64,000 nucleotides of DNA from Isoetes taiwanensis. Taxonomy: Eukaryota; Streptophyta; Lycopodiopsida; Isoetales; Isoetaceae. This document shows, piece after piece, positions 19,633-31,078 of the stretch (position 1 is the first letter of the stretch; every line of letters starts with the position of its first letter). The DNA is taken from contig JAJEKV010000026.1 of NCBI GenBank assembly GCA_021234155.1, positions 3,102,001-3,166,000 of the forward strand, read 5' to 3'. The translations under genes and the position numbers were made by a program. Below the pieces are notes generated by a model. It was not told where the DNA came from, ran no database searches, and saw only the letters and a program-made list of their open reading frames with translations.

Positions 19633-22600
19633 TTTGAACTCTCTTACTGTTCGATGCTTGTCGGCGATGCTCTTTTGATTTTCTTCTTGCTGCTAGCAGA
19701 TAGCCACGAACTTCCTCTACAAGCTGCTGCATATCGGCCAACATCTGCTGCGAAACTTCCACTTTTGACACGGGGTTGTGCCAAGTGTCTGGAGTTAGGC
19801 ACTGATAGCCGTAATTGATCATAAACGGTGACATTTGGGATGATTCCTGCTTGGTGCTATTGTATGCAAACTCCACCAAGTGAATAAATTCTTCCCACAT
19901 ACTTTGCTTATTCCAGACATAGTTTCGTAGCATGTCCTCTAAGATCCTGTTGGTCCGCTCCGTCTGGCCATCCGTCTGAGGATGATATGCCGTGCTCATG
20001 GATAGCTTCGTCTGGATCGTCGCAAAGAGGTCTTGCCAAAAGGCGCTCATGAACCCGGATCCCCAGCCGGAGATGATCTCCCTTGGCATGCCATGAAGCC
20101 TGAAGATCTCTTTGGTGAAGAGCTTTGCTGTATCCATGGCTGTATCTGTGGTTCTGCAAGGCACAAAATGTGCCATCTTCGACAACTTGTCGACCACTAC
20201 CATTAAGGCATCCTTGCCTCTCGCTGTTCTTGGGAGTCCTGTGATGAAATCCATGCTGATTACCTCCCACTTAGCGTTTGGCACCGCTAATGGCTCTAAT
20301 GCCCCTGGAATTCGAAGCTGCTCTGCCTTCGTTTGCTGGCATAGCTGACATTCCTTGATGTAGCGAGCTATTTGCTTCTTCATTCCTGGCCAATAATAGC
20401 TGCTGCGCACTTTGAAATATGTTTTCATGAATCCCGCATGGCCAGCTATTGGGCTGTTGTGCGTGTCATGGAGGATCAACTTCCTTACACCTGATGATTC
20501 AGGTACGCACAACTTGTTCTTATGGTATAACAGGTTGCCTTCCTTTTTATAATGCTTGAAGGCCTCCCGCTCTTTATCTGTTCTAGCCTCCTTAGAGAGG
20601 CTTTCCCATACTTCCCTGAAATCCACATCCGTTGGCAAGGACTCTTCAATCCTTTTACCAAAGTCGCTGGAGAGCGTCGAAATTGCATTGCAATGCACTC
20701 TAGTTGTCAGGGGATGCCTTGAAAGCGCATCTGCTACCACATTGAGCTTCCCCGGCTTGTAGACTATATGAAAGTCATATTCTTCGAGGAACTCCATCCA
20801 TCTCCGCTGCCTCAGATTAAGGTGTGGTTGCGTGAATACATATTGGAGGCTCTGATGGTCGGTATCCAATTGGAACTTCCTTCCCAAGAGATAATGCCTC
20901 CATATTCTTAATGCCCTGACAACCGCAAGCAACTCTTGATCGTGCGTTGGGTAGCGCGTCTCGGCGTCGTTCATCTTCCTGGAATCATATGCTACCACAC
21001 GCTCTTCTTGCATAAGCACTGCACCCGTAGCTATCTTACTCGCATCTGTTGCTACCAGCTTATCTTTCTCCGGGTCCGGCAGGGTTAAGACTGGGGCTGT
21101 TGTTAAAGCTTCCTTCAACAGTTCAAACCCCTTTTGGGCCTTCTTGTGCCAATGCTCTACCCAATCTTTCACCTTCTCTGCCCTCGTCAGGTCTGTTAAC
21201 GGGGCTGCTATCTTAGCAAAGTTCTTCACGAACTTCCTGTAGTACCCTGCTAGGCCGAGGAAACTTCTGACTTCATGCACATTCTTCGGCGCCGGCCACT
21301 GAATGACGGCCTCAATCTTGGCGGGGTCTGTTGAGATGCCTTCTGCTGAGATCACATGACCTAGATACTCCACCTTTTCTGTTGCGAAGTGGCACTTCGA
21401 CAACTTGGCGTACAACTGGTGCCTCTTCAACTTCTCTAGCACTCTTCTCAAGTGTTGTACGTGCTCTTCAAGGGATCTGCTATACACCAAAATGTCGTCA
21501 AAGAAAACAATCACAAAGGTGTCCAGGAACTCCCTGAAGATATCGTTCATGAGCCTCATGAACGTTGCGGGGGCATTTGATAAGCCGAAAGGCATCACTG
21601 TGAACTCATAATGCCCATACCGCGTCCTGAAGGCGGTCTTGTGGATATCCTCCTCCTTTATCCGTATCTGATGGTAACCTGACCTTAAGTCGATTTTGGA
21701 GAAGATCTTTGCACCTTGGAGCTGATCCATCAAGTCGTCTGATCTTGGGAGCGCGTACTTGTTCTTAATGGTGTGCTTATTCAACTGTCTATAGTCTATG
21801 CACATTCTCAAAGATCCATCCTTCTTCTTGACAAAAAGAATGGGCGCTCCAAACGGCGAGACACTAGGTCTAATGAAACCTAGGTCGAGCAGCTCCTGCA
21901 ACTGCTTCTTCAGCTCCGACAACTCCTGTGTTGTCATTCTATATGGAGCCTTACTTGTTGGCTTTGTTCCTGGTTCGAGTGCTATCTCGCACTCGACTCC
22001 CCTATAAGGAGGGAGCTGCTTGATCTCATCTGGAAAGAGATCATGGAACTCCGTGATTAGCTGAGATACTTGCTTCGGCAACTTGCTGAGCGCGTTGTCT
22101 TCCTTGCTTCCTTCTGATTCCGGCTCACTAATCTCAAGCTTGAAGATGTATGCCACTTGCTCACTCTTGATGCACTTGAACAGCCGTTTAGAAGACATGC
22201 ACTGCATGATGGGAACAACTTCGTTACCTGTTATCTCAATGATCTTGCCGTCGGGCGTTGGGAAGGTCACCTTCCGCTTTCCACAGTCGATAATGGCCCC
22301 TGCTGGCCCAAGGTACTCCATTCCTATGATCAAGTCATACTTTCCAATGCCCATTACTTCTGCTCCCATCTGGATATTAATCCCTGGCAAGTCGATGTCG
22401 AAGTTAATTCTCTTGCCCGCCGTCTGCCTTACTGCACCACTTGCTAAAACAACGGGTCTTGGCTTTGACTTTAGCGGCTTCAACTTCAACATCTGAACCA
22501 TTCTGGGGGATGCAAAGTTATGGCTACTTCCTGAGTCTATCAAGACTATGAATGACTTAGCTTTAGCCTTCCCTACTGTGGAAATTACCTTATACTGGCT

Positions 22601-23809
22601 CTCGGCTTGCTCTGTATCTATTGCGGCAAAGATGTGACACTCACCCTGAATGTAGTCGCGGGCCTCTTCGCCGTCGTCGTCCGACAGGATGTCCCAATCT
22701 CCCAACTCCGCTAGGGCTGCACTCATGACGTAGGGGCAGTTTGCTGTTCTATGGCCCGGCTGGAAGCACCTGAAGCACAACTGCTTTTCTATGCACTCCT
22801 GCCTCTTTTCCTTGGGCATCGCTTGCAAAAAGGATTGCACTGCTTTGGAGTAGTTTGACTTCTCCTGCTTGTCCTTAAAGGACACCTGCTTCTTCTCCTG
22901 CTGCTTCCCCTGGTTCCCACCATATGGGGCTCTAGCTGGACCTGGACTGGCTGCCCTGGGGCTGTAGCTTCCTGCTGCCTTGCCTTTATCTTGGTAATAC
23001 TGTTGCCTCTGCCCGCTATTCTGAGGTCCTGTCCCTTGCAAGCTTATTGCCTTGGACTCCGCTTCCGATACTGTTCTAGGGTTTATTGCCCTTACAAGCT
23101 TGCGGATCTCCTCATTCAGACCTTCAATGTAGCTTTCCACTGCATGCTTCTCACCTAACTTTGGCACATACAGCCTTAGCCTCATAAATTCCTCTGTGTA
23201 TTTCTGTACCGACTTGTTGCCTTGCTGCAACCTGTAGAACTGCTGCATCATATTGGACTTGTGCTCTCTTGGAACGTAATGGCGCTTGAAGGCTTTAGCA
23301 AACTTCTTGAACCTGCAAGCATCCCTGCTTAAGCCATGAGCCTTGGCATAGCCCTTCCACCAAATGCGTGCTGCTCCCTTCAGGTTCGCTGTTGCCACCC
23401 TGCCTTTATCCTTATCCTTCATACTATAGGCATTGCCGTATTCGCTCATCTCGTCAAGCCAAGCCTCTCACGCCTCCATGCGACTGTTCTCGCTTTGAGA
23501 ATTGCTCGAGCTTCCTGGCCTTCCAAACATTTCCCAATCACGAGTCTACTTTCTTACGGTAGTCGAGGTTCTTGTGTCCCTTTGTCGTCCTTCCTCGGGT
23601 GGTTCCTCGCCTTTAGATGCGCTTTCGGACTTGATTCTGCTCTTCTTCTTCCTCAGAATCGGAGTCTGAATCTGAGCTTGAGTCGGAGGAGTCCGAGCTG
23701 GGGGACCTTCCTCTCTTGCTCCTCTTCTTGTCTCTTCCTGTTCTCCGAGCTGATGCTTGCGGCAGTTGAGCGTTACCCACCGAACCTGCTCACGCTTAGC
23801 GGCTAGCAA
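19622..23809 (-). pseudogene. gag-pol polyprotein of the chromovirus, with two nonsense codons
   Basis: A single frame runs from 23809 but is broken by TAG at 23546-23548 and TGA at 23468-23470; beyond them 1275 codons stay open (23449-19622). Counting from 23449: Gag domain (residues 1-160), zinc knuckle [14 protein letters not shown] (about 225), protease DSG (about 306), RT with FFDDILVYS (about 649), RNase H (795-910), integrase zinc-binding region (H-H-C-C, 990-1040) and catalytic core (1060-1170). The core keeps the first Asp (SMDF) and the Glu (TDGQTERTN). The second Asp is replaced: the motif reads ISGWGSGF where SDRGS is usual. Order RT-RNaseH-integrase is that of Ty3/gypsy. Confidence 0.95.
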
Positions 23810-24387
23810 AGCCCTTTATCTGTTCGAGGTCCGTCCTCATTTCGCGATATTTCTTCTTACGGGGTCATTTGTCCAAATTCTTCAAGCGGGTTCCTTGTCG
23901 GGCGTGGCACAGGCGGGCTCTCTGTTCCCTGTAAGTTCCCGCGGTTGTCGCGTTCTCCTGGCGCTTAGGCCTCTAGCTGCATACACAAGTGGTTCATATC
24001 TACATGGTTAGTTTTCCTTGCTTTTTGCATTATTTATGCTTGTTGGCATGGTTGAGGGGACACAAAATATATCAACAAAACATTTATAGTGCAAGAGAAT
24101 GTTATATTTATATTTTATATTACACTAATACAAGAACTTGCAACTCATTGCTAATCATTTACGTTGATGTCGGTAAGATGGATTATCCTCCAGGAACTTT
24201 TTCACTTGGGCTGTTCCCCCGAAAGGTGGCCCAAGTTCCTAAGGACATTGGCTGGAGATCCACCTTGTAATGCCCTTGCCAAATCTTCTATTACTGGGTG
24301 GGAGGTATAAGCTCTTTGTCATCGGCAGTCTTGCTGCACACCGTAAGGTATGGCGTAAGTCGAAGGCGTCGAGTGCTACCGCTCTTT

Positions 24388-25705
24388 TCACCGTGATTGC
24401 ATACTCGGTGTTAAGGGGGTAGCCGTCGCGTCGCCGACCGAATCCCCGAGTGCAATCAGCAGCGATACTCCTTCCTCGCCTCTGGGGGTGAATTTGCGGT
24501 GGATAACCGCTATTCTTCCATCCATCAGCAATGGCAGGTAATAGCGTAATGACCTGTCGTTGCGAGACGGGTCCTCGGCCACTCGGTATCCAGCTCGGTT
24601 CACGCTTCCCGAATCATCAACCTCCACCGTGGTGAGCTCCCCGTAGTCTCGATCATTCTTTGAAGCCCTCCCCGAGGTCGTCGCTGTCTCTATCCCGGGG
24701 AGGTGCTGCGGACGAGCTTGCCGTTAGGATGTTTGAGGTCGCATAGCGGATCCCCATCTGTTCCTGGAGAGCAAGGAACTCTTCCTCCGTCGGTAGCTTG
24801 TTCTCAGCCTTGTCTGCCTCCATGATCTGCCTGATGTTGCTGTAGGCTTGGATGTCGGAGGTAAACTCTCCCGTGTAAGTGTAGGCTTCCCTTACTTGGA
24901 GGGAAGTCAGGACTCTCCTCGGACGATGAAGTCGTCCAAGTCCGTTCTTCGGAGTTGGTGCAGCAACTCTTCAGGTCGGTACTCCCTTTCCCTGCACTCC
25001 GGGAGGTTTTGAATGTCGCTTAGGAGTAGAAACTCCTCACCTTCGACGATAATGGGAGCTAGGCTTGTGATGCCTAACCCGAGGGGTGGCGCGACTCTGA
25101 GAGTCTGCCGGCTTCTTTCGAAGTCTTGCCACTCCTGCTCTGCTTGTCGCCGCTCCTCTGCTGGGTCGAGCTCGACATCGTCTTCCTCCTCCTCAGATTC
25201 CTGTTCATCCGAGTCTTCTTCCTTCCCTTCCTGCTCCTGTTCATACTGTGTGAGGAGCCGTTGTTCTGCTGCTACGGCTAATGGATCCACGTCCATGGGG
25301 GGAATAGAGGTTTCCCCCACGATGTTCTCGGCACGGTGGGTGAAAAGATTGCCCGGGCGGTGTTGAAAGAGAAGTACTTGGTCCCGCTGGACAGATTAGG
25401 ACCATTGGCTCAGGTGTGCGGTGCGCTTTGTTTGTGAGGTATTTGGCGATGTTCGGGACATCGTCTAATGCTGCCTGCAGGGACTGTCTAGGAACAAAAT
25501 ATCCTACACAAGGGGGGAGTTGCACTAGCGCTGGTTCTACCCTAGCTTGGAACTCAGTCAAGACTCTACTATAAGCCGGGTGTGATGCAAGGTTGCTTGG
25601 GCGCCTACCTCCTTCCTCAAGATCCGGAAGATTTGGTCGACGTCGGCCTCAAGAAGATGAGCCGCCGGCGCTTGTACCATCTCCTCGGAAATCGGAAGTT
25701 GCCAT
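24388..25705 (-). pseudogene. Leader ORF-B (acidic, frameshifted)
   Basis: Starting at ATG 25705 (MATSDFRGDGTSAGG...), similarity in composition passes through several frames: 25561-25241 (FQARVEPALVQLPPCVGYF), 25320-24907 (a Glu/Asp-rich stretch followed by APPLGLGITSLAPIIVEGEE) and 24830-24388. Each frame overlaps the next, as expected for a single reading frame broken by indels. The TATA box lies 112 bp upstream of the start. No known domain; the acidic block is low complexity. It could be an extra structural protein or a long Gag N-terminal extension. Role unknown. Confidence 0.4.
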
Positions 25706-25816
25706 TGATTAATTGCGTAAGAGGGTAACAAACGGTTGCAAGAGCCTCGGGGAGTTGGAAAATCGGGCTAGAAGGGCAGGAGCAGATTTGTAGGGTGCTA
25801 TCTGAGAAGTGACGGG

Positions 25817-25827
25817 TCTATTTATAG
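25817..25827 (-). promoter_or_regulatory. TATA box of leader ORF-B
   Basis: CTATAAATAGA on the minus strand, 112 bp before the ATG at 25705 and following the hairpin pair at 26019-26277. Confidence 0.55.
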
Positions 25828-26018
25828 AAAAGGGGGAAACCCTAATTTTTGGATGACTTGAAAATTTCCTAGGATTGGGTAATTCTAACTTATCTGAGGT
25901 CAAAATAGGAGTTTGAGGACTATAGGAGATGCATGAGCAAGGCTAGGTTACCTAAAAAGATGCTATGCAAAGAGTTTGAAGGTGACTTTGACAAGTCCCA
26001 GTGAAGGATTGGTAAGAG

Positions 26019-26277
26019 GTCTCACGGCTTAGCCTCCGCTTCAAAACTAACTTTTTGTTTTGCGACCAGGCGCGAGCTGTGAGACATCAGTCCCATTTCG
26101 ATCAAAGATGTCCAACTTGGGTAAACTAATGCTGTAAGGGTAATGGGCTCATCAAATTAGGCAGAATCGACCCCTTATTTGGTCGATTTGGAGTGTTTTG
26201 GTCAAGCTTGGGCGGTCTCACGACTTACCCGCCTTCAATCCTAACTTTTTGTTTTATGACGAGGCGAGCTGTGAGAC
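26019..26277 (-). repeat. Leader hairpin pair of ORF-B
   Basis: Two diverged copies (26019-26085 and 26215-26277) of the GTCTCAC...GTGAGAC inverted repeat with the typical CTAACTTTTTGTTTT loop. Between them lies a stretch (AGGCAGAATCGACCCCTTAT) also found between the hairpins at 5439 and 5718. Confidence 0.7.
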
Positions 26278-26823
26278 ATCATGTCTCTCGGCTCCCCAAA
26301 TGTCCTATTTCACTTGAAATAAAAGCTAAAACTTATTAATTTGCTCTAATTACCCAAGTTTATGTTATCAAGGTACACAAAATTGCTCTATATTACAAAA
26401 TTTTTAATTATTTACAACAAAAAGTTTCTAAGGGCGTTCTCCTTAATGCGGGTCGCAAGACTCATGTCTTGTCGCATTAAGGTTACTCGCTTATGGATAG
26501 TGCAGTTTGAATCTTCAAAATGTTGTACTATCTTTTCCTCGGCCGCCTCTTGCATTGCCCGCCAGGGGCCTCGTCCGTGACTCTAAAGTCTGCTCAGAGG
26601 GCTCACAGATCACTTCACGCACCAACCGAGAAGGGGGGGGCCTGGGGGATCAGGAGACCGTGGCTGCTTGGGAAGTGTCTAATCTCCTTAGCTCTTCTCT
26701 CCACCTCCTTTCTATCGGCTTTCTTCTTTGGTGGTGGCTTGGGAACCTTGGGCTTCGTGGTGGCGGCTTTAAGGTTTCTTTGCCGTTGGTAAGCCCTCCC
26801 TCGATGACCCTAACCTGTTTTCT

Positions 26824-27685
26824 TCAGTAATATTGGTTATAGGCCTCCCATTTCTTCATGTAGGCCTCGTGCTCCCTCATCTTCCTCTCGTAGATCTTCA
26901 CCTCGCTTCGGTGGCGTAGGCTTCCCGCAGGTCTTGGTTGCTTCTTTCTATCCCATGCCGGTTTTCGGGGAGGGTTCTGCGACTTGGTCTTGGCTGGGGT
27001 TGCTTTCAGTCTTTGGTTGCTCGGGTGCTTCACTTTCATCGCCCTGGTGCTTGGAAGAGCTCCACCCTGCAGCATTAGGGTCGAAGTCCTCCCTCGAGAA
27101 AGAGTCGTCGGAGGGGGGTTTGGGGTTCGTCGGGGTTGCGCTCCTTGATGATAATATTTGGGTTCGGCCTCTTCCTTGGCGGGCCGATCCTTAGTTCTCC
27201 TTATGCCGCCCACGAACTTCCCCTTTCTCTTTCTTCTTTTCTTCTGCTGCCTTTTGTTCCTCTTCCTTCCTTTTCCTCTTTTTGTCTTCCCTTTTCTTAC
27301 TGCGGCGGCCGTACTTTCTTCGATGAACCTTCTAAGGTTACGCTACCTCCGTGGCTCCCGGACACAATCACCTGCTCATCACGCTCGAGGATCTCTGTGG
27401 AGTCTTGTCTGATGAGGTCTGCTTGTTCCTCACTGCGGATCTCCCGCTCTATTTCTTCATACACCTCCCTCGTCTGCGTCGTCCATGGAGTTTGGTGATG
27501 TGGCCTCGTCCTCCTCCACTGGGTTGAAAGACATCGATCAAATCGGAGGTGTCTTGCTCTTCGTCCGAAGGCGAGCGACCCCCTTGCGAGCCTCTCCGCG
27601 AAGCATCTTCGAATGATCTCTGGCTCGGTGGCTGGTGGTTTACGCTGGCGGCGCTTCCCTTCTTGATTTGTTTGGTTGGGGCCAT
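26824..27685 (-). pseudogene. Leader ORF-A (M-A-P-T-K-Q start; charged, frameshifted)
   Basis: Start ATG at 27685 gives MAPTKQIKKGSAASVNHQ, the counterpart of MARTKQTAR at 6113. The product then runs through a Ser/Glu-rich region and, after frameshifts, a Lys/Glu-rich coiled-coil-like stretch and a Pro/Ser/Thr-rich tail down to 26824. No catalytic motifs. The TATA box is 103 bp upstream. The position between primer site and gag, and the repeat of the arrangement in the derivative at 1-8782, argue that it was a real gene of this retrotransposon family. Confidence 0.45.
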
Positions 27686-27787
27686 GCTTTACGGATCGTC
27701 AATCGGATAAAAAGCGTAGAAAGATCGCCCTAAGTTGGGAAGAGCCGGATTTCTAGGGCTTGGACGAAAAAAATGAGGGGTTCTACA

Positions 27788-27798
27788 TCTATTTATAG
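27788..27798 (-). promoter_or_regulatory. TATA box of leader ORF-A
   Basis: CTATAAATAGA on the minus strand, 103 bp upstream of the ATG at 27685. Followed by a CCCCTCATTT block also present after the TATA box at 6202. Confidence 0.6.
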
Positions 27799-27900
27799 CT
27801 TGGGGAATTTTAGGTCAAAACTCAAGTTGCTCATTTTTAACATGCTAAGGCACCAATTTATCTAAAACTTATACTTATTTCAGACTTTTTCTACCCATTG

Positions 27901-28149
27901 GTCTCACGGCTTTCAGCGCCTCGTTCCAATACTAATGTTTAGTTTTGCACCAGGAAATGAGATCTCATACATTTCTAGGGTTTTAGGTAATTAAAACATG
28001 CTATTCTAACTAATTCCTACCTTAGAATTAGCCTTACCACATTATTTTTGTCGATTCATCATGTTTTGGTGTTCTTGGCTCAATGTCTCATAGCTTGCCC
28101 TCGCTTCAAAACAAAAGTTAGTTTTATGCGACCGGTAATGCGGAGAGAC
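27901..28149 (-). repeat. Leader hairpin pair of ORF-A
   Basis: Copies at 27901-27967 and 28085-28149 of the GTCTCA...GAGAC unit, more degenerate than those of the derivative element. Lies next to the primer site, as the cluster at 6609-7028 does. Confidence 0.6.
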
Positions 28150-28338
28150 CACCTTACTTGGAAAATTTTTGGCTCATTCTTTTAATCTTGTTAAATTCCA
28201 ATTCACTTAATTGTTACTAGCTTAGCATAACTACAAAGGTGAGGAAAAATTTTCCCACTTTTCGAGGCTTGAGGACCCTATCAGGTTAGTACTACTGGGA
28301 CCATGGTCAGTGCTTTGCTCTTGGTCTCCAAGAACATT

Positions 28339-28350
28339 GCTCTGATACCA
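28339..28350 (-). promoter_or_regulatory. Primer-binding site for initiator tRNA-Met
   Basis: Minus strand TGGTATCAGAGC, one base inside the 5' LTR. This is the classical plant LTR-retrotransposon site complementary to the 3' end of initiator tRNA-Met. Confidence 0.9.
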
Positions 28351-28351
28351 C

Positions 28352-29912
28352 TGTGACGTCCCCTACTCGTATACGGTGCACTCACCGTATACAAACAGGA
28401 GTTCTTCCCCCACACCAGCTCCATGCTGATACAGGGCCCTCCACATATCACTGCACCCGTAACGAGTCCCAGTGGGAAGAGTGAAGGTGTCATTCTACCC
28501 CTCCCTCCCCGCCTACCTAGGCTGGCGAAGCGTGAACACACATGTCAGTAGTACATACATCAACATCATATGACCATCGCGAAGGATGGTCCTCCACATA
28601 TCTGCATAGACGAAGATCAGCACATCACATAGGGAATCCTACCCAAGGCTCAGACACAGGGATGGACTGACAAGCTTGGGTCTCCAGAGTTCATTGCAGA
28701 CAGAATTCATGGCAATGGATTTGGCTGGCATAAGAACATGGCCTAGGGTTGTCCACTCCATCCGCCCCTCCTGTGCACACTTTGCGCAGTAGGTCAGTGA
28801 AAAGTGTTGGGACTGACCAGAGCCACGGGATGCATAGCCAAGGGGCTATATCCCGGTTACATCTCCCCCGCCCCGAGGGGGCGGTAGGGATTTCTCCCTC
28901 CGCAGATCTACCATGCTGACTCAAGGTGACTAGAGGGCCACTGCCCGTGTTCGACTTTGAACTCAATGGAAGGTCATATTCACCACCTCACGGTGTGAGC
29001 CCATGCCTTGCCCACACGCAGCTGGCAAGCCATTAGACCTAGTCACAAAGACCCCTACGCCTTTACACACCGAGGGGTCGTTCAAGAGTTAGGACATGAA
29101 CCTCCTTATAAGCCGGGCCGCCCCTTCACCCACAACCAGGTGTGGCTCTTGTCACGTGCGCTGGCTACGATCTACAGTGCTAGAGAGGCTACTCTAGGTG
29201 CATCAACTACAAGGCTTTAGGTCTCTACCCCTTCCCAATACAAGGAGTTCACCAGATACATCATCCAAATACATCACGTAAGAACTAAAGAACTAGATCT
29301 AATCATAGAGTTAGGTTCTTTAGTTAGTGTCCGAGATCTAAGATCTAGATAGCTACTATGGGCAATTTAATAGTCTAAACCTACTGTTCTATGACTAGAA
29401 GACGGTTTAAGCTATTAAATTGACCAAATAATTGATCCTTGAGTGGCTCCTCCCCGACCTGAAGTTCAACCATCCTCATTGAAATGGTGCGGAATTCGGG
29501 GGAACCGATGGTGCAATTAAACAGGCCAATAGAGCGGCTTTGGCTCCCGGGTAGCCAAAATCGAGCTCTAAAACCCTAAGGACGAAAAACTAGCAAGCTA
29601 GGGTTTTCCTACCCCTAAATAGACATGGGGTTTAGGCTAGGGTTTCCAATTACCCAATTTGGCATGTGGGATAATTGGAAAGGCCCCACTTGCCTTTAAT
29701 GGCTAGGTGGCAAAATATGCCAACATGGAAAGGTGTGCCCTCATTAATGTGCACATGTGCACATTAATAATATATGAACACTCCTAGCAAGTTGCCCCTA
29801 GGGCTACTTACACCGCTATCCGCTGGCGCGACACGTCGGTCGAGAGGTGTGTATGCGTGGAGGCAAAGACAAATATATCCCCGGGACCGTATAATCGTGG
29901 CCGAACGTCACA
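28352..29912 (-). repeat. 5' LTR of the chromovirus (1561 bp)
   Basis: TGTGACGTCCCC...GAACGTCACA, pairing with the LTR at 16718-18288. It should hold the promoter and polyadenylation signals of the element; I could not place these with confidence. Confidence 0.95.
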
Positions 29913-29917
29913 ATATC

Positions 29918-31078
29918 ATTTTCCCATCTTTTATTTTTTGCATGAGGTGGACTGGTATAAAGAAAGACTGTCGTCCTATTTTGCCCTGCCGTAACAAGTG
30001 TGATGGTAGATCATAATAGCATGATGTGATTTAGATGCATCGTTCCATTTTCGAAATATACTTATGGAGAAAAAATAGAGCACTAAGGACAAAGATACAG
30101 CATCATAAAGTCTGGATACAAATTATTGCTACGCTTTTGGATGGGCTCACTATTTTTAACATTTTCTGCGTATCATTTCAATGCTTACTACATGCTCTTA
30201 AAATGAGAAGAACAAATGTGTGGATTGAGCCATACGAATGGTTGTAGTTAGATGCAGCTGGCATATAGCAGTATTAAGGGAGCATGCATATAACACTATT
30301 AAGGAAGGAAATTTAGAAGCATATGACATGACGTTTCCATGGCATTTCGACCATCTTTTTAGTGATGGTGCCTATAATGCTGTTCTGAGAATCCAGAGGG
30401 TTGGATGAGACATTGAAGGGGTGCCATTGTAGCCAAAACATACTACGAATATTCAGAAATACAAAACTCAGAGAAATGTAGGAGAGATCTGCAGAATGGA
30501 AGCAGTAATTTCAGCTGTGTATTCATTATACTTCACAACATAAAAATTAACATTATAACTAAGCATTGAATATTATTGTTGAATGCGGAATGGATTCAAA
30601 AGATGTACCTGGTCTTTTAAGAAGCACAAGCTTTCTGCAGGAGGATCTAGAAGCATGCATATAACAATATTAAGGGAGTAAATTTAGAAGCATATGACAT
30701 GACATATCTTGCATGATATGACAGATGCAATATCCATAGTGATTGGATGATGATTGGATCCAGTGTCCATAGCGATTGGATGCTGTTAGTGCTTAAAAGG
30801 AGGAGGACGGTATTGCCAAAGGTGATCCACTATTTCCCCAGCTCTGCATTCACTAACCAAATGACATGTAAGTCTCTCATAATACAAATGTCTGCACGTT
30901 CTTTGCTAAAGCATTTATGGACAGGTTGGCTTATTGGCTAAAGCATTTGGGGTCTAATTGTTTCCTCCATAGGCCAGACATACCTGAGAATATGCATCAT
31001 AGATTTATCAAGCTTCTTGATTTATCATGTAGAGTGCATAAGCATTATTCATGGTAGTTTATATACTGATTTTGTGCA
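29918..31078. other. Host spacer with a direct repeat
   Basis: AT-rich, no gene recognised. About 50 bp (GCATATAACAMTATTAAGGR, then ATTTAGAAGCATATGACATG) occurs at about 30286-30335 and again at 30655-30705. Confidence 0.55.

Larger units (their letters stand above)
23810..28338 (-). other. Extended 4.5-kb leader of the chromovirus
   Basis: Unusually long for a Ty3/gypsy leader. In element orientation it contains two repeats of the module hairpin pair, TATA box, ATG of an extra frame (hairpins 28085-28149 and 27901-27967, ORF-A; hairpins 26215-26277 and 26019-26085, ORF-B), then gag. The part 26150-28350 is collinear with 5580-7281 of the non-autonomous element. Positions 24000-24180 form an AT-rich island with no recognised feature. 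Confidence 0.7.
16713..29917 (-). mobile_element. Complete Ty3/gypsy chromovirus with 5-bp target duplication
   Basis: LTRs at 16718-18288 and 28352-29912, both TGTGACG...CGTCACA, flanked by ATATC on both sides (16713-16717 and 29913-29917). Read on the minus strand: 5' LTR (28352-29912), tRNA-Met primer site, 4.5-kb leader with two extra frames, gag-pol (23809-19156) ending in a chromodomain, purine tract, 3' LTR. The chromodomain marks it as a chromovirus, whose integrases usually steer insertion to particular chromatin. Two nonsense codons in gag, a frameshift before the chromodomain and a lost integrase Asp make this copy inactive. Confidence 0.95.

Noticed and set aside
22083-22496. 137-codon plus-strand frame
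   Set aside because: Shadow of gag-pol on the opposite strand; the minus strand carries protease motifs there.
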